Below, piece by piece: positions 8,242 to 16,550 of a stretch of DNA of 59,075 nt. The notes beneath the pieces were generated by a model, which saw only the letters and a list, made by a program, of their open reading frames with translations, searched no databases and was not told where the DNA came from. Source of the DNA: Lachnospiraceae bacterium (GTDB lineage Bacteria; Bacillota; Clostridia; Lachnospirales; Lachnospiraceae). The position numbers and the translations under genes are program-made. Location of the stretch: assembly GCA_024405115.1 (NCBI GenBank), contig JAKSPD010000007.1, positions 1-59,075 of the forward strand. The letters are read 5' to 3'. Positions within the stretch are counted from its first letter, which is position 1; each line of letters begins with the position of its first letter.

Positions 8242-8919
8242 TTATGATTCTTCAAATTTATAACCCATGCCCCAGATAGTCTTTATCTGCTCACCACATT
8301 TACCCAGTTTGGCGCGCAGTTTTTTAACATGTGTGTCTATCGTCCTGGCGTCGCCGAAATAATCATAATCCCAGACATTGCTCAGGATATTTTCACGACT
8401 TAATGCAATGTTCTTATTCTGCATGAAATACTCTAGTAGTTCAAACTCTTTATAACTCAGTTCCACAGGAACACCGTCTGCCGTGACCGTATGGGCACCC
8501 CTGTTGATGGAAACCCCTCCAAATGACAGAGTATCTGTTTTTTCAGCCTGTGTCCGTTTTAAGATTGCCTCTACCCTCGCTGTGAGTATTTTCGGTGAAA
8601 ACGGTTTTGATATGTACTCGTCAGCACCGAGTTTAAATCCTTTTAACTCATCAGCTTCCTCTCCCTTGGCAGTAAGCATTATTATCGGTACCTTTGAGAA
8701 CTTCCTGATGGACCTGAGGACCTCCCATCCGTCCATTTTAGGCATCATTACATCCAGTATGATCAGTGAATAAGAATTGTCACTGCAGAATATTTCAAGT
8801 GCCTCTTCTCCATCTCCGGCCTCAGTTACCGAATATCCCTTAATGGTAAGAAAATCCCGTACTAGCTTTCTCATACGGATTTCATCATCAACTACCAGAA
8901 TTTTAATATTTGTTTCCAT
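8242..8919 (-). CDS. OmpR/PhoB-family response regulator
   Basis: Encodes 225 residues. The receiver domain has the acidic pocket DDE at 11-13, phospho-acceptor Asp56 in LDVMMPKMDG and the conserved KPF later in the domain. A C-terminal winged helix contains the typical DARTIDTHVKKLRAKLG segment. It is the cognate regulator of the kinase that follows. Targets are unknown. It sits seven bases after the helicase gene, suggesting that the signalling pair is cotranscribed with gltX and the helicase. Confidence 0.94.
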   Translation of the reverse strand: METNIKILVVDDEIRMRKLVRDFLTIKGYSVTEAGDGEEALEIFCSDNSYSLIILDVMMPKMDGWEVLRSIRKFSKVPIIMLTAKGEEADELKGFKLGADEYISKPFSPKILTARVEAILKRTQAEKTDTLSFGGVSINRGAHTVTADGVPVELSYKEFELLEYFMQNKNIALSRENILSNVWDYDYFGDARTIDTHVKKLRAKLGKCGEQIKTIWGMGYKFEES

Positions 8920-8926
8920 AAGTGCC

Positions 8927-10246
8927 TCACATTATCTCTTTTACAAACCTGGAACATTCACTTTTTTTATTGTAATAAGTTTTTGTGTATAAAATGTGAA
9001 GATATTTTTTAGTTCTTGTCATTGCCACATAAAAAGCACGACGCTCTTCTTCCGTATTATTCTCCTTTACGGCCTTTTTTTCAGGGGTAACTCCCTCATT
9101 GGCCCCTATGATAATACACACGTCAAATTCCAGTCCTTTTGAAGCATGAAATGTCAGTATTGAAATCCGTTTTTTAACTTCACCTGATAAATACGCGCTC
9201 ACCTTTTCGCATGCATCATGAGTCCTTCCCAGAATTGCAATGCTCAGCTTACTGATTCCATACTTATCTGCCGTATTATCATACAGTTTAACTATCCGTT
9301 CAATATATGCCGCTTCTTCCCCTTCGTTTAAAACTTCCTTTATTACAGGCTTAATTCCCTTTTCCTTTGCGGATTTAAGCCTTTTCTTAAACCTTTCCTT
9401 ATTATGCTTTATCAGTTTGGAGGACTTTTTTACAATTTCCCTTACAGACCTGTAATTGGTTAAAAGATATATGGTCTCTGAATCAGGGAAGTCTTTTAAA
9501 AAGTCTTTCATGCATCTGGGATCGGAACCCCTGAAACCATAAATGCTCTGATCATCGTCACCCACTACGAAAACATTATTTTCCGGATATGCAAGCATTT
9601 TAATGAGTTCATACTGAATTCTGTTTGTATCCTGAAACTCATCCACAAGGATGAATCTGTATTTTTTCCTCAATACTGAAAGGATGGCCGGATTCTTTGT
9701 TAATAGTTCAAGACACAATGTCTGCATGTCGTCAAAATCCATCAGATGATGTTTTTTCATTTCTTCCTGGAATAAAGGAAAAGATGCCATTGCTATCTCA
9801 TCAGTAACGGAAAGACCATTCTTTATTTTCCCTATTGTATCACAAACATCAGACGCCAGGTTGTCAGTGTAAAACATGCTGCCATACAGCCTTTTTAAGA
9901 CATCCTTCAGTATTGACACGCATTCTTTTCTCTCTGCTATTTTATAATCCCTATACTCATTTGTTTGTATAAGAATGGAAAGAAACACAGAATGAAAAGT
10001 ACCGAAAGAAACACTGCCTGTGTCTCTTTCGGTAATCTTTAAAAACCTGTTCTTCATTTCTTCGGCAGCAGCCCTTGTAAATGTAATTACAAGAATTTCT
10101 GACGGATCGACGTTTTTTTCCTCAATAAGGTACTTGAGTCTCATTGTAAGAGTAAACGTTTTTCCGCTTCCCGGTCCTGCTAATACAAGTGCAGGGCCCT
10201 TATAATGATGTGCCGCCTTTAACTGTCCATCGTCAAGTTTCTGCAT
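8927..10246 (-). CDS. compact UvrD/PcrA-like superfamily 1 helicase
   Basis: Encodes 439 residues with the SF1A motif set in order: Q-like motif near the N-terminus, Walker A AGPGSGKT (23-30), ITFTRAAAEEM (54-64), DEFQDT (202-207), GDDDQSIYGFRG (229-240), NYRS (264-267), TFHASKGLEFD (365-375) and VAMTRTKKYL (407-416). UvrD, Rep and PcrA are usually about 650-750 residues; this protein lacks much of the usual 2B subdomain and C-terminal tail but keeps every core motif, so it is probably functional. It overlaps gltX by one base (TGATG), indicating translational coupling. Its role in repair or replication is inferred from family only. Confidence 0.88.
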   Translation of the reverse strand: MQKLDDGQLKAAHHYKGPALVLAGPGSGKTFTLTMRLKYLIEEKNVDPSEILVITFTRAAAEEMKNRFLKITERDTGSVSFGTFHSVFLSILIQTNEYRDYKIAERKECVSILKDVLKRLYGSMFYTDNLASDVCDTIGKIKNGLSVTDEIAMASFPLFQEEMKKHHLMDFDDMQTLCLELLTKNPAILSVLRKKYRFILVDEFQDTNRIQYELIKMLAYPENNVFVVGDDDQSIYGFRGSDPRCMKDFLKDFPDSETIYLLTNYRSVREIVKKSSKLIKHNKERFKKRLKSAKEKGIKPVIKEVLNEGEEAAYIERIVKLYDNTADKYGISKLSIAILGRTHDACEKVSAYLSGEVKKRISILTFHASKGLEFDVCIIIGANEGVTPEKKAVKENNTEEERRAFYVAMTRTKKYLHILYTKTYYNKKSECSRFVKEIM

Positions 10247-11691
10247 CAGGAAAGTTTCTCTATTGCCTTTTCAATTCTTAAAACTGATTCATCCCTGCCA
10301 AGTACTTCAAGTATTTCAGTTGCTCCTGCCGGTGTCATAAGCTTTCCGGAAAGTGCCGTTCTTATGGGCCACATGACAAAACCGACTTTCTTTTCGTTCT
10401 TTTCAGCATAACTCTTAAGAAGTTCAAAGAGTGCATCGTTTGTAAAGCATTCTGTTTCCTTAAGCATGGGGAGTACATCTTTTAATACAGCAAGTGATGA
10501 TTCCTTTGTGGTCTTCTGTTTCTTTGAAACGTAGAGATCTGAATCGTATTCCGGAACACACTCAAAGAAATCAACATGATCCTTGATGTCAGGGAACTTC
10601 TCAATACGGGTTCTTACCATTTCAGCAATCTTTTTAAAGTCAAGTTCCTTATGAATGGTTTCCTTAAGATAGGGAAGTGCAAGTTCACAGAACTTCTCAG
10701 GATCCATTGCCTTAAAGTATTCACCATTCATCCAGGCGAGTTTTGCCATGTCAAACACTGCCGGACTCTTTGCTATACGGCTGTAATCAAACTCCTCACA
10801 AAGCTCTTTAAGTGTAAAGATTTCCCTGTCAGAAGCCGGTGACCACCCAAGAAGGGCAACATAGTTAAGAATGGCCTCGGGAAGATATCCAAGGTCCACA
10901 AGATCCTGGAATGATGAATGGCCGCTTCTCTTTGAAAGTTTCTTATGCTCTTCATTAGTAATCGTTGGACAATGGATATACTTTGGAATATCCCATCCAA
11001 ACGCTTCATAAAGCCTGTTGTACTTGGGAGTTGAAGAAAGATACTCACAGCCCCTTACAACATGCGTGATTCCCATAAGATGGTCATCAACTACATTAGC
11101 AAAATTATAGGTCGGGAATCCGTCTGACTTAATGAGAACCATGTCGTCAAGTTCAGAATTATCAACTGAAATGTCTCCGTAAAGTTCGTCATGGAAAGTC
11201 GTGGTACCTTCCTTCGGGTTATTCTGTCTGATTACGAAAGGCTTCCCGGCTGCGAGATTTGCTTCAACCTCTTCTTTTGAAAGATAGAGGCAGTGCTTAT
11301 CGTAAACCATGATTTCCTCACCGTTTACAGTCTTTTTCAGAGAATTGAGTCTTTCCTCATCACAGAAACAGTAATATGCCTCACCTTTTTCGATGAGTTT
11401 CTTTGCATACTCCATGTAAAGGCCCTGTGCCTGTCTTACAGACTGAACATAAGGTCCGAACCCACCTCCGATGTCAGGACCTTCGTCCCATAAAAGTCCG
11501 GTTTCCTTAAGGGTATTATAGATAATGTCAACGGCACCGGCCATTTCACGTTCCTGGTCAGTGTCCTCGATCCTTAAAATATAATCTCCATCCTCATGTT
11601 TTGCGATAAGGTATGCATAAAGAGCTGTCCTTAAGTTTCCGACATGCATTCTTCCTGTGGGGCTCGGAGCGTATCTTGTACGAATCTTCAT
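10246..11691 (-). CDS. gltX: glutamyl-tRNA synthetase
   Basis: Encodes 481 residues, normal for bacterial GluRS, which attaches glutamate to tRNA-Glu (and in many Gram-positive bacteria also to tRNA-Gln). The class I signatures are present: [11 protein letters not shown] near the N-terminus (HIGH-like) and KLSKR near residue 256 (KMSKS-like). Start ATG at 11691 has GAGAGGATATAAAC upstream. It is the first gene of a likely operon continuing with the helicase, response regulator and kinase. No T-box was seen upstream. Confidence 0.96.
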   Translation of the reverse strand: MKIRTRYAPSPTGRMHVGNLRTALYAYLIAKHEDGDYILRIEDTDQEREMAGAVDIIYNTLKETGLLWDEGPDIGGGFGPYVQSVRQAQGLYMEYAKKLIEKGEAYYCFCDEERLNSLKKTVNGEEIMVYDKHCLYLSKEEVEANLAAGKPFVIRQNNPKEGTTTFHDELYGDISVDNSELDDMVLIKSDGFPTYNFANVVDDHLMGITHVVRGCEYLSSTPKYNRLYEAFGWDIPKYIHCPTITNEEHKKLSKRSGHSSFQDLVDLGYLPEAILNYVALLGWSPASDREIFTLKELCEEFDYSRIAKSPAVFDMAKLAWMNGEYFKAMDPEKFCELALPYLKETIHKELDFKKIAEMVRTRIEKFPDIKDHVDFFECVPEYDSDLYVSKKQKTTKESSLAVLKDVLPMLKETECFTNDALFELLKSYAEKNEKKVGFVMWPIRTALSGKLMTPAGATEILEVLGRDESVLRIEKAIEKLS

Positions 11692-11725
11692 GTTTATATC
11701 CTCTCAAAGTATTATCATACATATT

Positions 11726-11759
11726 ATCATAATCGGCCATCGCATTTTATGCAATGGCC
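11726..11759 (-). promoter_or_regulatory. hairpin overlapping a possible gltX promoter
   Basis: An 11-bp stem with a 3-base loop (11735-11759) lies between pnp and gltX but has no T-run, so it is a poor terminator. On the minus strand TTGCAT (11754-11749) and TATGAT (11731-11726) are 17 bases apart and could be the gltX promoter, with the palindrome as part of it or as an operator. Confidence 0.4.
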
Positions 11760-11800
11760 AATTAGTTGTTCATTATATAAATTAACCTTAATGATCAGAA

Positions 11801-14056
11801 TCAGTCCTCAGGCTTGTCATTTTTTCTGGGCTTTCTGTCCCTTCTGTCATCCTTCCTGTCATGATCAAAGCTTCTTCTGGGCTTTCTGTCTTCAAACTCA
11901 GCACTGAAGTCAGTACGGTCAGAATTAATGTCTGAAGCCTTCATTGAAAGATCAATCTTTCCATCCTTTTCATCAACGCGGATGACCTTTGTGGTTACAA
12001 CGTCGCCAACCTTGACAACATCTTCAACCTTATTCACTCTGGTCTCCGTAAGTCTTGAAATGTGGATAAGTCCCTTCTTGTTAGGTGAAAGCTCTACCTG
12101 GGCACCAAAGCTTAAAATGTTGACAACTGTACCTGTTACAACATCACCAACCTCAAAGTCATTTACGATGCTCTCAATGATAGCCTGAGCCTTCTCAAGC
12201 ATCTCGGGATCTGTACCGCAGATTGATACGATTCCGTCATCTGTGATATCAATCTGAACACCGGTCTTCTCGATGATCATGTTGATGGTCTTGCCCTGCT
12301 TTCCGACTACCTCGCCGATCTTTGAAGGATCGATAGTCATGACGTTAATCTTCGGAGCATAGGGTGAAAGTTCTTTTCTGGGCTCAGCAATTGCCTTAGC
12401 CATTACTTCATCCATGATGTAAAGCCTTGCTTCATGTGCCCTTGCAATGGCTTCCTCAACGATGGGACGAGTGAGGCCGTGGATCTTGATATCCATCTGG
12501 ATTGCGGTGATTCCCTTGTGAGTTCCGGCTACCTTGAAGTCCATGTCCCCGAAGAAGTCCTCGAGACCCTGGATATCTGTAAGTACGAGGTAATCGTCAT
12601 CTGTCTCACCGGTTACAAGTCCGCATGAAATGCCTGCAACTGCTGACTTGATCGGAACACCTGCAGCCATAAGGCTGAGTGAGGATGCACATACAGATGC
12701 CTGTGAAGTTGAACCGTTTGACTCAGCAGTTTCTGAGACGGTACGGATGGTATACGGGAATTCTTCGGGTGAGGGAAGTACCGGAAGAAGTGCTCTTTCT
12801 GCAAGTGCACCATGTCCGATTTCACGGCGTCCGGGGCCTCTTGAGGCCTTTGTCTCACCAACCGAATATGCAGGGAAGTTATAGTGATGCATATATCTCT
12901 TCTCTGACTCGAAGGGGTCCATTCCATCGATCTTCTGCGCATCAGCAAGAGGGCCAAGCGTACATACGTTAACGATCTGTGTCTGGCCTCTCCAGAACAT
13001 GCCTGATCCGTGTACCCTGGGTACTGTATCAACTTCAGCATAAAGAGGTCTGATTTCAGACTGCTGACGTCCGTCAGGGCGCTTATGATCCTTTAAGATC
13101 ATCTTTCTGATTGTCTTCTTCTCATACTGGTAGATTGCCTCTCCAAGGATTGCAAGCCACTCTTCCTTATCGGCGAAAGCCTCCTTGCACTTAGCGGTAA
13201 CTTCGTCCATTGCTCTTTCCCTGGTCTGCTTGTCGTCCGTGAAGCATGCAACTTCCATTTCTGCAGGGGGAACGATTTCCTTTATTGCTGCGAAAAGTTC
13301 TTCCGGTATAGCGCATGACTCGTAAGCATGCTTCGGCTTTCCTTCAATGGCAATGATGCCGTCCATCCAGGCAATGATTTCCTTATTAATCTCATGTGCC
13401 TTATAGATTGCATCGATCATGACTTCATCAGAAACCTCATTTGCACCGGCTTCGATCATGATTACCTTTTCTCTTGTTGAAGCCACTGTAAGCTGAAGGT
13501 CTGATACCTTCTTTTCCTCATAAGAGGGGTTGAAAACAAATTCACCATTAATAAGTCCTACCATGGTAGCTGCACAGGGACCATCAAAGGGAATGTCAGA
13601 TATTGATGTTGCAAGAGATGAACCGAGCATTGCCAGAACTTCAGGCGGGCAGGCAGGATCCACGCTTGTTACCATGTCATCCAAAAGGACGTCGTTACGA
13701 TAGTCCTTCGGGAAAAGGGGTCTCATGGGACGGTCAATTACACGTCCTGTAAGGATTGCATGCTCTGATGCCTTTCCTTCTCTCTTATTGAAGCCTCCGG
13801 GAATCTTTCCGGCTGCATAATACTTCTCTTCGTACTCAACACTTAACGGGAAGAAATCAATTCCATCCCTGGGAGCCTTTGATGCTGTTGCGGTGCAGAG
13901 GATAGTCGTGTCACCGTAATGCATATAGCATGCTCCGTTAGCCTGAGCAGAAAGTCTGCCGATATCAACACTTAATTTTCTTCCGCAGAGATCCATAGAA
14001 TAAGTTCTGTATGACTTATCCTTTACTCCTGAGAATGTTCCAAAAGATTTTTCCAT
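11801..14056 (-). CDS. pnp: polyribonucleotide nucleotidyltransferase (PNPase)
   Basis: Encodes 751 residues, in the expected range for PNPase, the 3'-to-5' phosphorolytic exoribonuclease of mRNA decay. Two RNase PH-like domains occupy roughly residues 12-560 (FNKREGK and RGPGRREIGHGALAERAL are typical). A KH domain (IGEVVGKQGKTINMI) and an S1 domain (GDVVTGTVVNILSFGAQVEL) follow, and the end is a charged Arg/Lys/Asp tail. AAAGGAAAAATAA precedes the ATG. It has its own promoter and a structured leader suggesting post-transcriptional control. Confidence 0.97.
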   Translation of the reverse strand: MEKSFGTFSGVKDKSYRTYSMDLCGRKLSVDIGRLSAQANGACYMHYGDTTILCTATASKAPRDGIDFFPLSVEYEEKYYAAGKIPGGFNKREGKASEHAILTGRVIDRPMRPLFPKDYRNDVLLDDMVTSVDPACPPEVLAMLGSSLATSISDIPFDGPCAATMVGLINGEFVFNPSYEEKKVSDLQLTVASTREKVIMIEAGANEVSDEVMIDAIYKAHEINKEIIAWMDGIIAIEGKPKHAYESCAIPEELFAAIKEIVPPAEMEVACFTDDKQTRERAMDEVTAKCKEAFADKEEWLAILGEAIYQYEKKTIRKMILKDHKRPDGRQQSEIRPLYAEVDTVPRVHGSGMFWRGQTQIVNVCTLGPLADAQKIDGMDPFESEKRYMHHYNFPAYSVGETKASRGPGRREIGHGALAERALLPVLPSPEEFPYTIRTVSETAESNGSTSQASVCASSLSLMAAGVPIKSAVAGISCGLVTGETDDDYLVLTDIQGLEDFFGDMDFKVAGTHKGITAIQMDIKIHGLTRPIVEEAIARAHEARLYIMDEVMAKAIAEPRKELSPYAPKINVMTIDPSKIGEVVGKQGKTINMIIEKTGVQIDITDDGIVSICGTDPEMLEKAQAIIESIVNDFEVGDVVTGTVVNILSFGAQVELSPNKKGLIHISRLTETRVNKVEDVVKVGDVVTTKVIRVDEKDGKIDLSMKASDINSDRTDFSAEFEDRKPRRSFDHDRKDDRRDRKPRKNDKPED

Positions 14057-14076
14057 TTATTTTTCCTTTCTCTCAT

Positions 14077-14150
14077 GCGCCGTTCATACCAAAAAACTCC
14101 GTTACGGCGCTGTACTATTATTCTGTACCTCATTCGGCCATACGGAGTTT
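14077..14150 (-). promoter_or_regulatory. structured pnp leader with competing helices
   Basis: Helix b: AAACTCCGT (14150-14142) pairs with ACGGAGTTT (14102-14094) and runs into six T's, like an attenuator terminator. Helix a: GCGCCGT (14110-14104) pairs perfectly with ACGGCGC (14083-14077) just before the ribosome-binding site. The two helices cross, so they either compete or form a pseudoknot. Confidence 0.6.
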
Positions 14151-14179
14151 ATCATACTATTTTTGATTTTTTGCGTCAA
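14151..14179 (-). promoter_or_regulatory. pnp promoter
   Basis: TTGACG (14179-14174) and TATGAT (14156-14151) with a 17-base spacer on the minus strand, directly upstream of the leader hairpins. Confidence 0.75.
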
Positions 14180-14211
14180 GCAGATTTTTATATCGTCGAT
14201 GAAACATGCAA

Positions 14212-14237
14212 CAAAAAGACCTGCCTTTCGGCAGGTC
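14212..14237 (-). terminator. terminator of infC-rpmI-rplT
   Basis: Stem GACCTGCC/GGCAGGTC with a GAAA loop, followed on the minus strand by TTTTTGTT, 12 bases after the rplT stop codon. Confidence 0.92.
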
Positions 14238-14248
14238 CGGTAATTGAA

Positions 14249-14608
14249 TTACTTTCCGAGAGCAGCCTTTGCAGCCTCGCATACAGCCTTGAAGCCTTCT
14301 GCGTCGTTGATAGCCATGTCAGCAAGGACCTTTCTGTTAAGATCGATACCGGCCTTATGAAGGCCACCCATAAGTGATGAATATGAAAGTCCGTTAAGAT
14401 GAGCACCTGCGTTGATTCTGGTGATCCAGAGAGCCCTGAACTGTCTCTTTCTTTCCTTACGTCCTCTGTATGCCTCTGTAAGTGCACGCATTACAGACTG
14501 CTTAGCAATTCTGTACTGCTTTGAACGTGCTCCCCTGTAGCCCTTAGCCAGCTTGAGGACTCTGTTGTGCTTTCTTCTTGCGTTCATTCCGCCTTTGATT
14601 CTTGCCAT
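14249..14608 (-). CDS. rplT: 50S ribosomal protein L20
   Basis: Encodes 119 residues, the usual size of L20, a basic 23S-rRNA-binding assembly protein. The N-terminus [19 protein letters not shown] and the core RITRIN-like segment ([17 protein letters not shown]) are diagnostic. It is the last gene of the infC operon, behind AGGAGGAAAATGAA. In Firmicutes L20 can repress its own operon by binding the infC leader; the leader here has suitable hairpins. Confidence 0.97.
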   Translation of the reverse strand: MARIKGGMNARRKHNRVLKLAKGYRGARSKQYRIAKQSVMRALTEAYRGRKERKRQFRALWITRINAGAHLNGLSYSSLMGGLHKAGIDLNRKVLADMAINDAEGFKAVCEAAKAALGK

Positions 14609-14627
14609 TTCATTTTCCTCCTACTGA

Positions 14628-14831
14628 TTAAAGATACGGTGTGATCTTCTTCATTGTCTTGAAGTTGGTCTTGTCGATTTCAACACCCTTCTGAAGATGT
14701 CTCTTTCTCTTTCTGGTCTTCTTTGTAAGGATGTGGGACTTGTTTGCGTGGTGTCTCATAAGCTTTCCGGTTCCGGTAAGCTTGAAGCGCTTAGCAGCAG
14801 CTCTTTTGGTCTTGAATTTCTTAACTGCCAT
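14628..14831 (-). CDS. rpmI: 50S ribosomal protein L35
   Basis: Encodes 67 residues, very basic, with the typical L35 features [19 protein letters not shown] and the Lys/Arg-rich [10 protein letters not shown] segment. It is the middle gene of infC-rpmI-rplT, with AAGGAGGAAATATAA before the ATG. Confidence 0.97.
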   Translation of the reverse strand: MAVKKFKTKRAAAKRFKLTGTGKLMRHHANKSHILTKKTRKRKRHLQKGVEIDKTNFKTMKKITPYL

Positions 14832-14860
14832 TTATATTTCCTCCTTCGGTTTTTTACTGG

Positions 14861-15379
14861 TTAATTTTTCTTGGGGCTTAATATCATTACAAGGCTTCTG
14901 CCTTCCGCCTTTGCAGGCTTGTCAATCTGTGCAACGTCCTGAAGCTGTGCTGCAAAATCCTGAAGGATGGGCAGTGACTGCTGCATTCTGGACATTTCAC
15001 GTCCTCTGAAACGAAGATTGACTTTGATCTTATCTCCCTTTTCAAGAAATTTTCTTGCTGCACTTACTTTTGTATTAAGGTCATTGGTGTCAATGTTGGG
15101 TGACAGACGGACTTCTTTAACTTCGATCACATGCTGCTTTTTCTTCTGATCTTTTTCTTTTCTCTTCTGCTCATAGCGATACTTGGAAAAGTCAATAATA
15201 CGCACTACAGGCGGATTAGCATTTGCTGCAATCTTTACAAGGTCAAGACCTGCCTCTTCGGCAGCTGCAAGTGCTTCTTCAGCACTCATGATTCCGAGCT
15301 GTTCGCCATCCTCTGAAATAACCCTGACCTCTTTGTCCTTAATCTGCTCGTTTACCTGAACATTAATTTCGCTGATAAT
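14861..15379 (-). CDS. infC: translation initiation factor IF-3 (non-AUG start)
   Basis: Encodes about 172 residues matching IF-3, which binds the 30S subunit and rejects wrong start codons. The N-terminal NEQIKDKEVRVI segment and the central PPVVRIIDFSKYRYEQ are typical. No ATG is available at the N-terminus. The frame begins at ATT (15379) or the next codon ATC (15376), four or seven bases after GAGGGGG (15390-15384). An upstream in-frame TTG at 15409 sits right after the attenuator T-run with no ribosome-binding site and is rejected. Rare AUU/AUC starts of infC allow IF-3 to limit its own synthesis. Confidence 0.93.
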   Translation of the reverse strand: MISEINVQVNEQIKDKEVRVISEDGEQLGIMSAEEALAAAEEAGLDLVKIAANANPPVVRIIDFSKYRYEQKRKEKDQKKKQHVIEVKEVRLSPNIDTNDLNTKVSAARKFLEKGDKIKVNLRFRGREMSRMQQSLPILQDFAAQLQDVAQIDKPAKAEGRSLVMILSPKKN

Positions 15380-15402
15380 AACACCCCCTCGTGTTGACCA
15401 AT

Positions 15403-15436
15403 GATACAAAATAAGCGGATACAGAAGTATCCGCTT
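15403..15436 (-). terminator. attenuator terminator in the infC leader
   Basis: Stem AAGCGGATAC/GTATCCGCTT with a TTCT loop, followed on the minus strand by ATTTTG, located between the promoter and infC. An upstream segment (rc of 15501-15510, containing ATCCGC) can pair with the terminator's 5' arm, forming a possible antiterminator. Confidence 0.75.
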
Positions 15437-15526
15437 AATATCTTACGGCTAAAGCCGATCAAATCGATATCGAACCAGTACAGTCAGCTGTACGAGGTGA
15501 GGCGGATGCCTTCTTCTTTTTCAACC
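15437..15526 (-). promoter_or_regulatory. infC operon leader (L20-leader type)
   Basis: About 90 bases between the likely start point and the attenuator, with small helices GTACAG/CTGTAC (15478-15493) and CGGC/GCCG (15446-15457). Position and logic fit the L20-binding leader of Firmicutes infC operons, though I could not match the consensus in detail. Confidence 0.5.
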
Positions 15527-15532
15527 TTGCAT

Positions 15533-15561
15533 ATGATACTCTTAATTTATCTATATGTCAA
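15533..15561 (-). promoter_or_regulatory. infC operon promoter
   Basis: TTGACA (15561-15556) and TATCAT (15538-15533) with a 17-base spacer on the minus strand, lying just after the transporter permease stop codon. Confidence 0.85.
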
Positions 15562-15569
15562 GCGTTTTA

Positions 15570-16550
15570 TTATCTTTCCTCACGGAAATATGAAAGACCC
15601 AGAGCCATAGGCGGCTGGTTTTCCTTCCTGTTCTTTGCAGAAACTATTACAAGAACTATGATCGTGGCAAGATATGGTGTCATCTTGATGAGTTCCTGTG
15701 CACTCATTGAAAGATTTGGAATGTAATTCTGTACAATGAGCAGTGCTCCAAAGAGCATTGAACCTAAAATTGCAATATCAGGTTTCCATGTCGAGAAGAT
15801 AACAAGCGCAACTGAAAGCCATCCCCTGTCACCGAATCCGTTGTTTGACCATACACCGTATGCATAGTCCATGATGTAATAAAGACCGCCGAGTCCTGCT
15901 ATTACTGATCCTATACATGTTGACAGGTACTTGTACTTTGTTACGTTTATGCCTGCAGCATCTGCGGTAGCCGGATTCTCTCCCACTGACCTTAAGTGAA
16001 GGCCCGTACGTGTCTTACGAAGTACATAGGCAGCAACAAGTGCTATGATTATTCCAAGGTAGGCAAGGAAACTGTATGAAAGAAAAATCTCGCCAAAGGC
16101 ACCAAGATTCTTTGCAAAAGGCAGCTTTGTCTTAAAGAAGTTACTTGTAGCCGTAAGGTTAATTGAAGGAACGTCAGCAGCAGAAAGCTTAATAAGCGAA
16201 CCCCCGAAGAAGTTACCGATACCTACACCAAACGTGGTAAGAGCAAGTCCCGTTACATTCTGGTTAGCCCTAAGTGATACTGTAAGGAAACAGTATATAA
16301 GTCCCATCAGGAGTGAACATACCATTGAACAGAGAAGCGGTATCAGTATTGCCAGTGCAGGCACCATGTTTGCAGCACCTGCCCCATTTTCATAAAGGAA
16401 CGCCCCTATAACACCACCGATTGCTCCAACATACATGATACCCGGTATACCCAGGTTAAGATGACCTGATTTTTCTGTAATAATCTCGCCTGTTGAGCCG
16501 TAAAGAAGCGGAATACCCTGAATGACCATTCTCTGGATGAACATTATCAT
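15570..16550 (-). CDS. nucleoside-type ABC transporter permease (operon A, second permease)
   Basis: Encodes 326 residues with about eight to ten hydrophobic segments. ERSGIINLALEG-like wording is present here as EKSGHLNLGIPGIMYVGA, and RSVGENPATADAAGINV is the characteristic cytoplasmic loop of BMP-linked permeases. It forms the membrane channel with the permease encoded upstream (four-base overlap) and the double ATPase. Family members import nucleosides; the riboswitch-like leader of this operon points to purines. It is the last gene of operon A, and I saw no strong terminator before the infC promoter. Confidence 0.9.
   Translation of the reverse strand: MIMFIQRMVIQGIPLLYGSTGEIITEKSGHLNLGIPGIMYVGAIGGVIGAFLYENGAGAANMVPALAILIPLLCSMVCSLLMGLIYCFLTVSLRANQNVTGLALTTFGVGIGNFFGGSLIKLSAADVPSINLTATSNFFKTKLPFAKNLGAFGEIFLSYSFLAYLGIIIALVAAYVLRKTRTGLHLRSVGENPATADAAGINVTKYKYLSTCIGSVIAGLGGLYYIMDYAYGVWSNNGFGDRGWLSVALVIFSTWKPDIAILGSMLFGALLIVQNYIPNLSMSAQELIKMTPYLATIIVLVIVSAKNRKENQPPMALGLSYFREER

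Noticed and set aside
15380-15409. TTG start giving a longer IF-3
   Set aside because: No ribosome-binding site, directly behind the attenuator T-run; the GAGGGGG site lies downstream of it.
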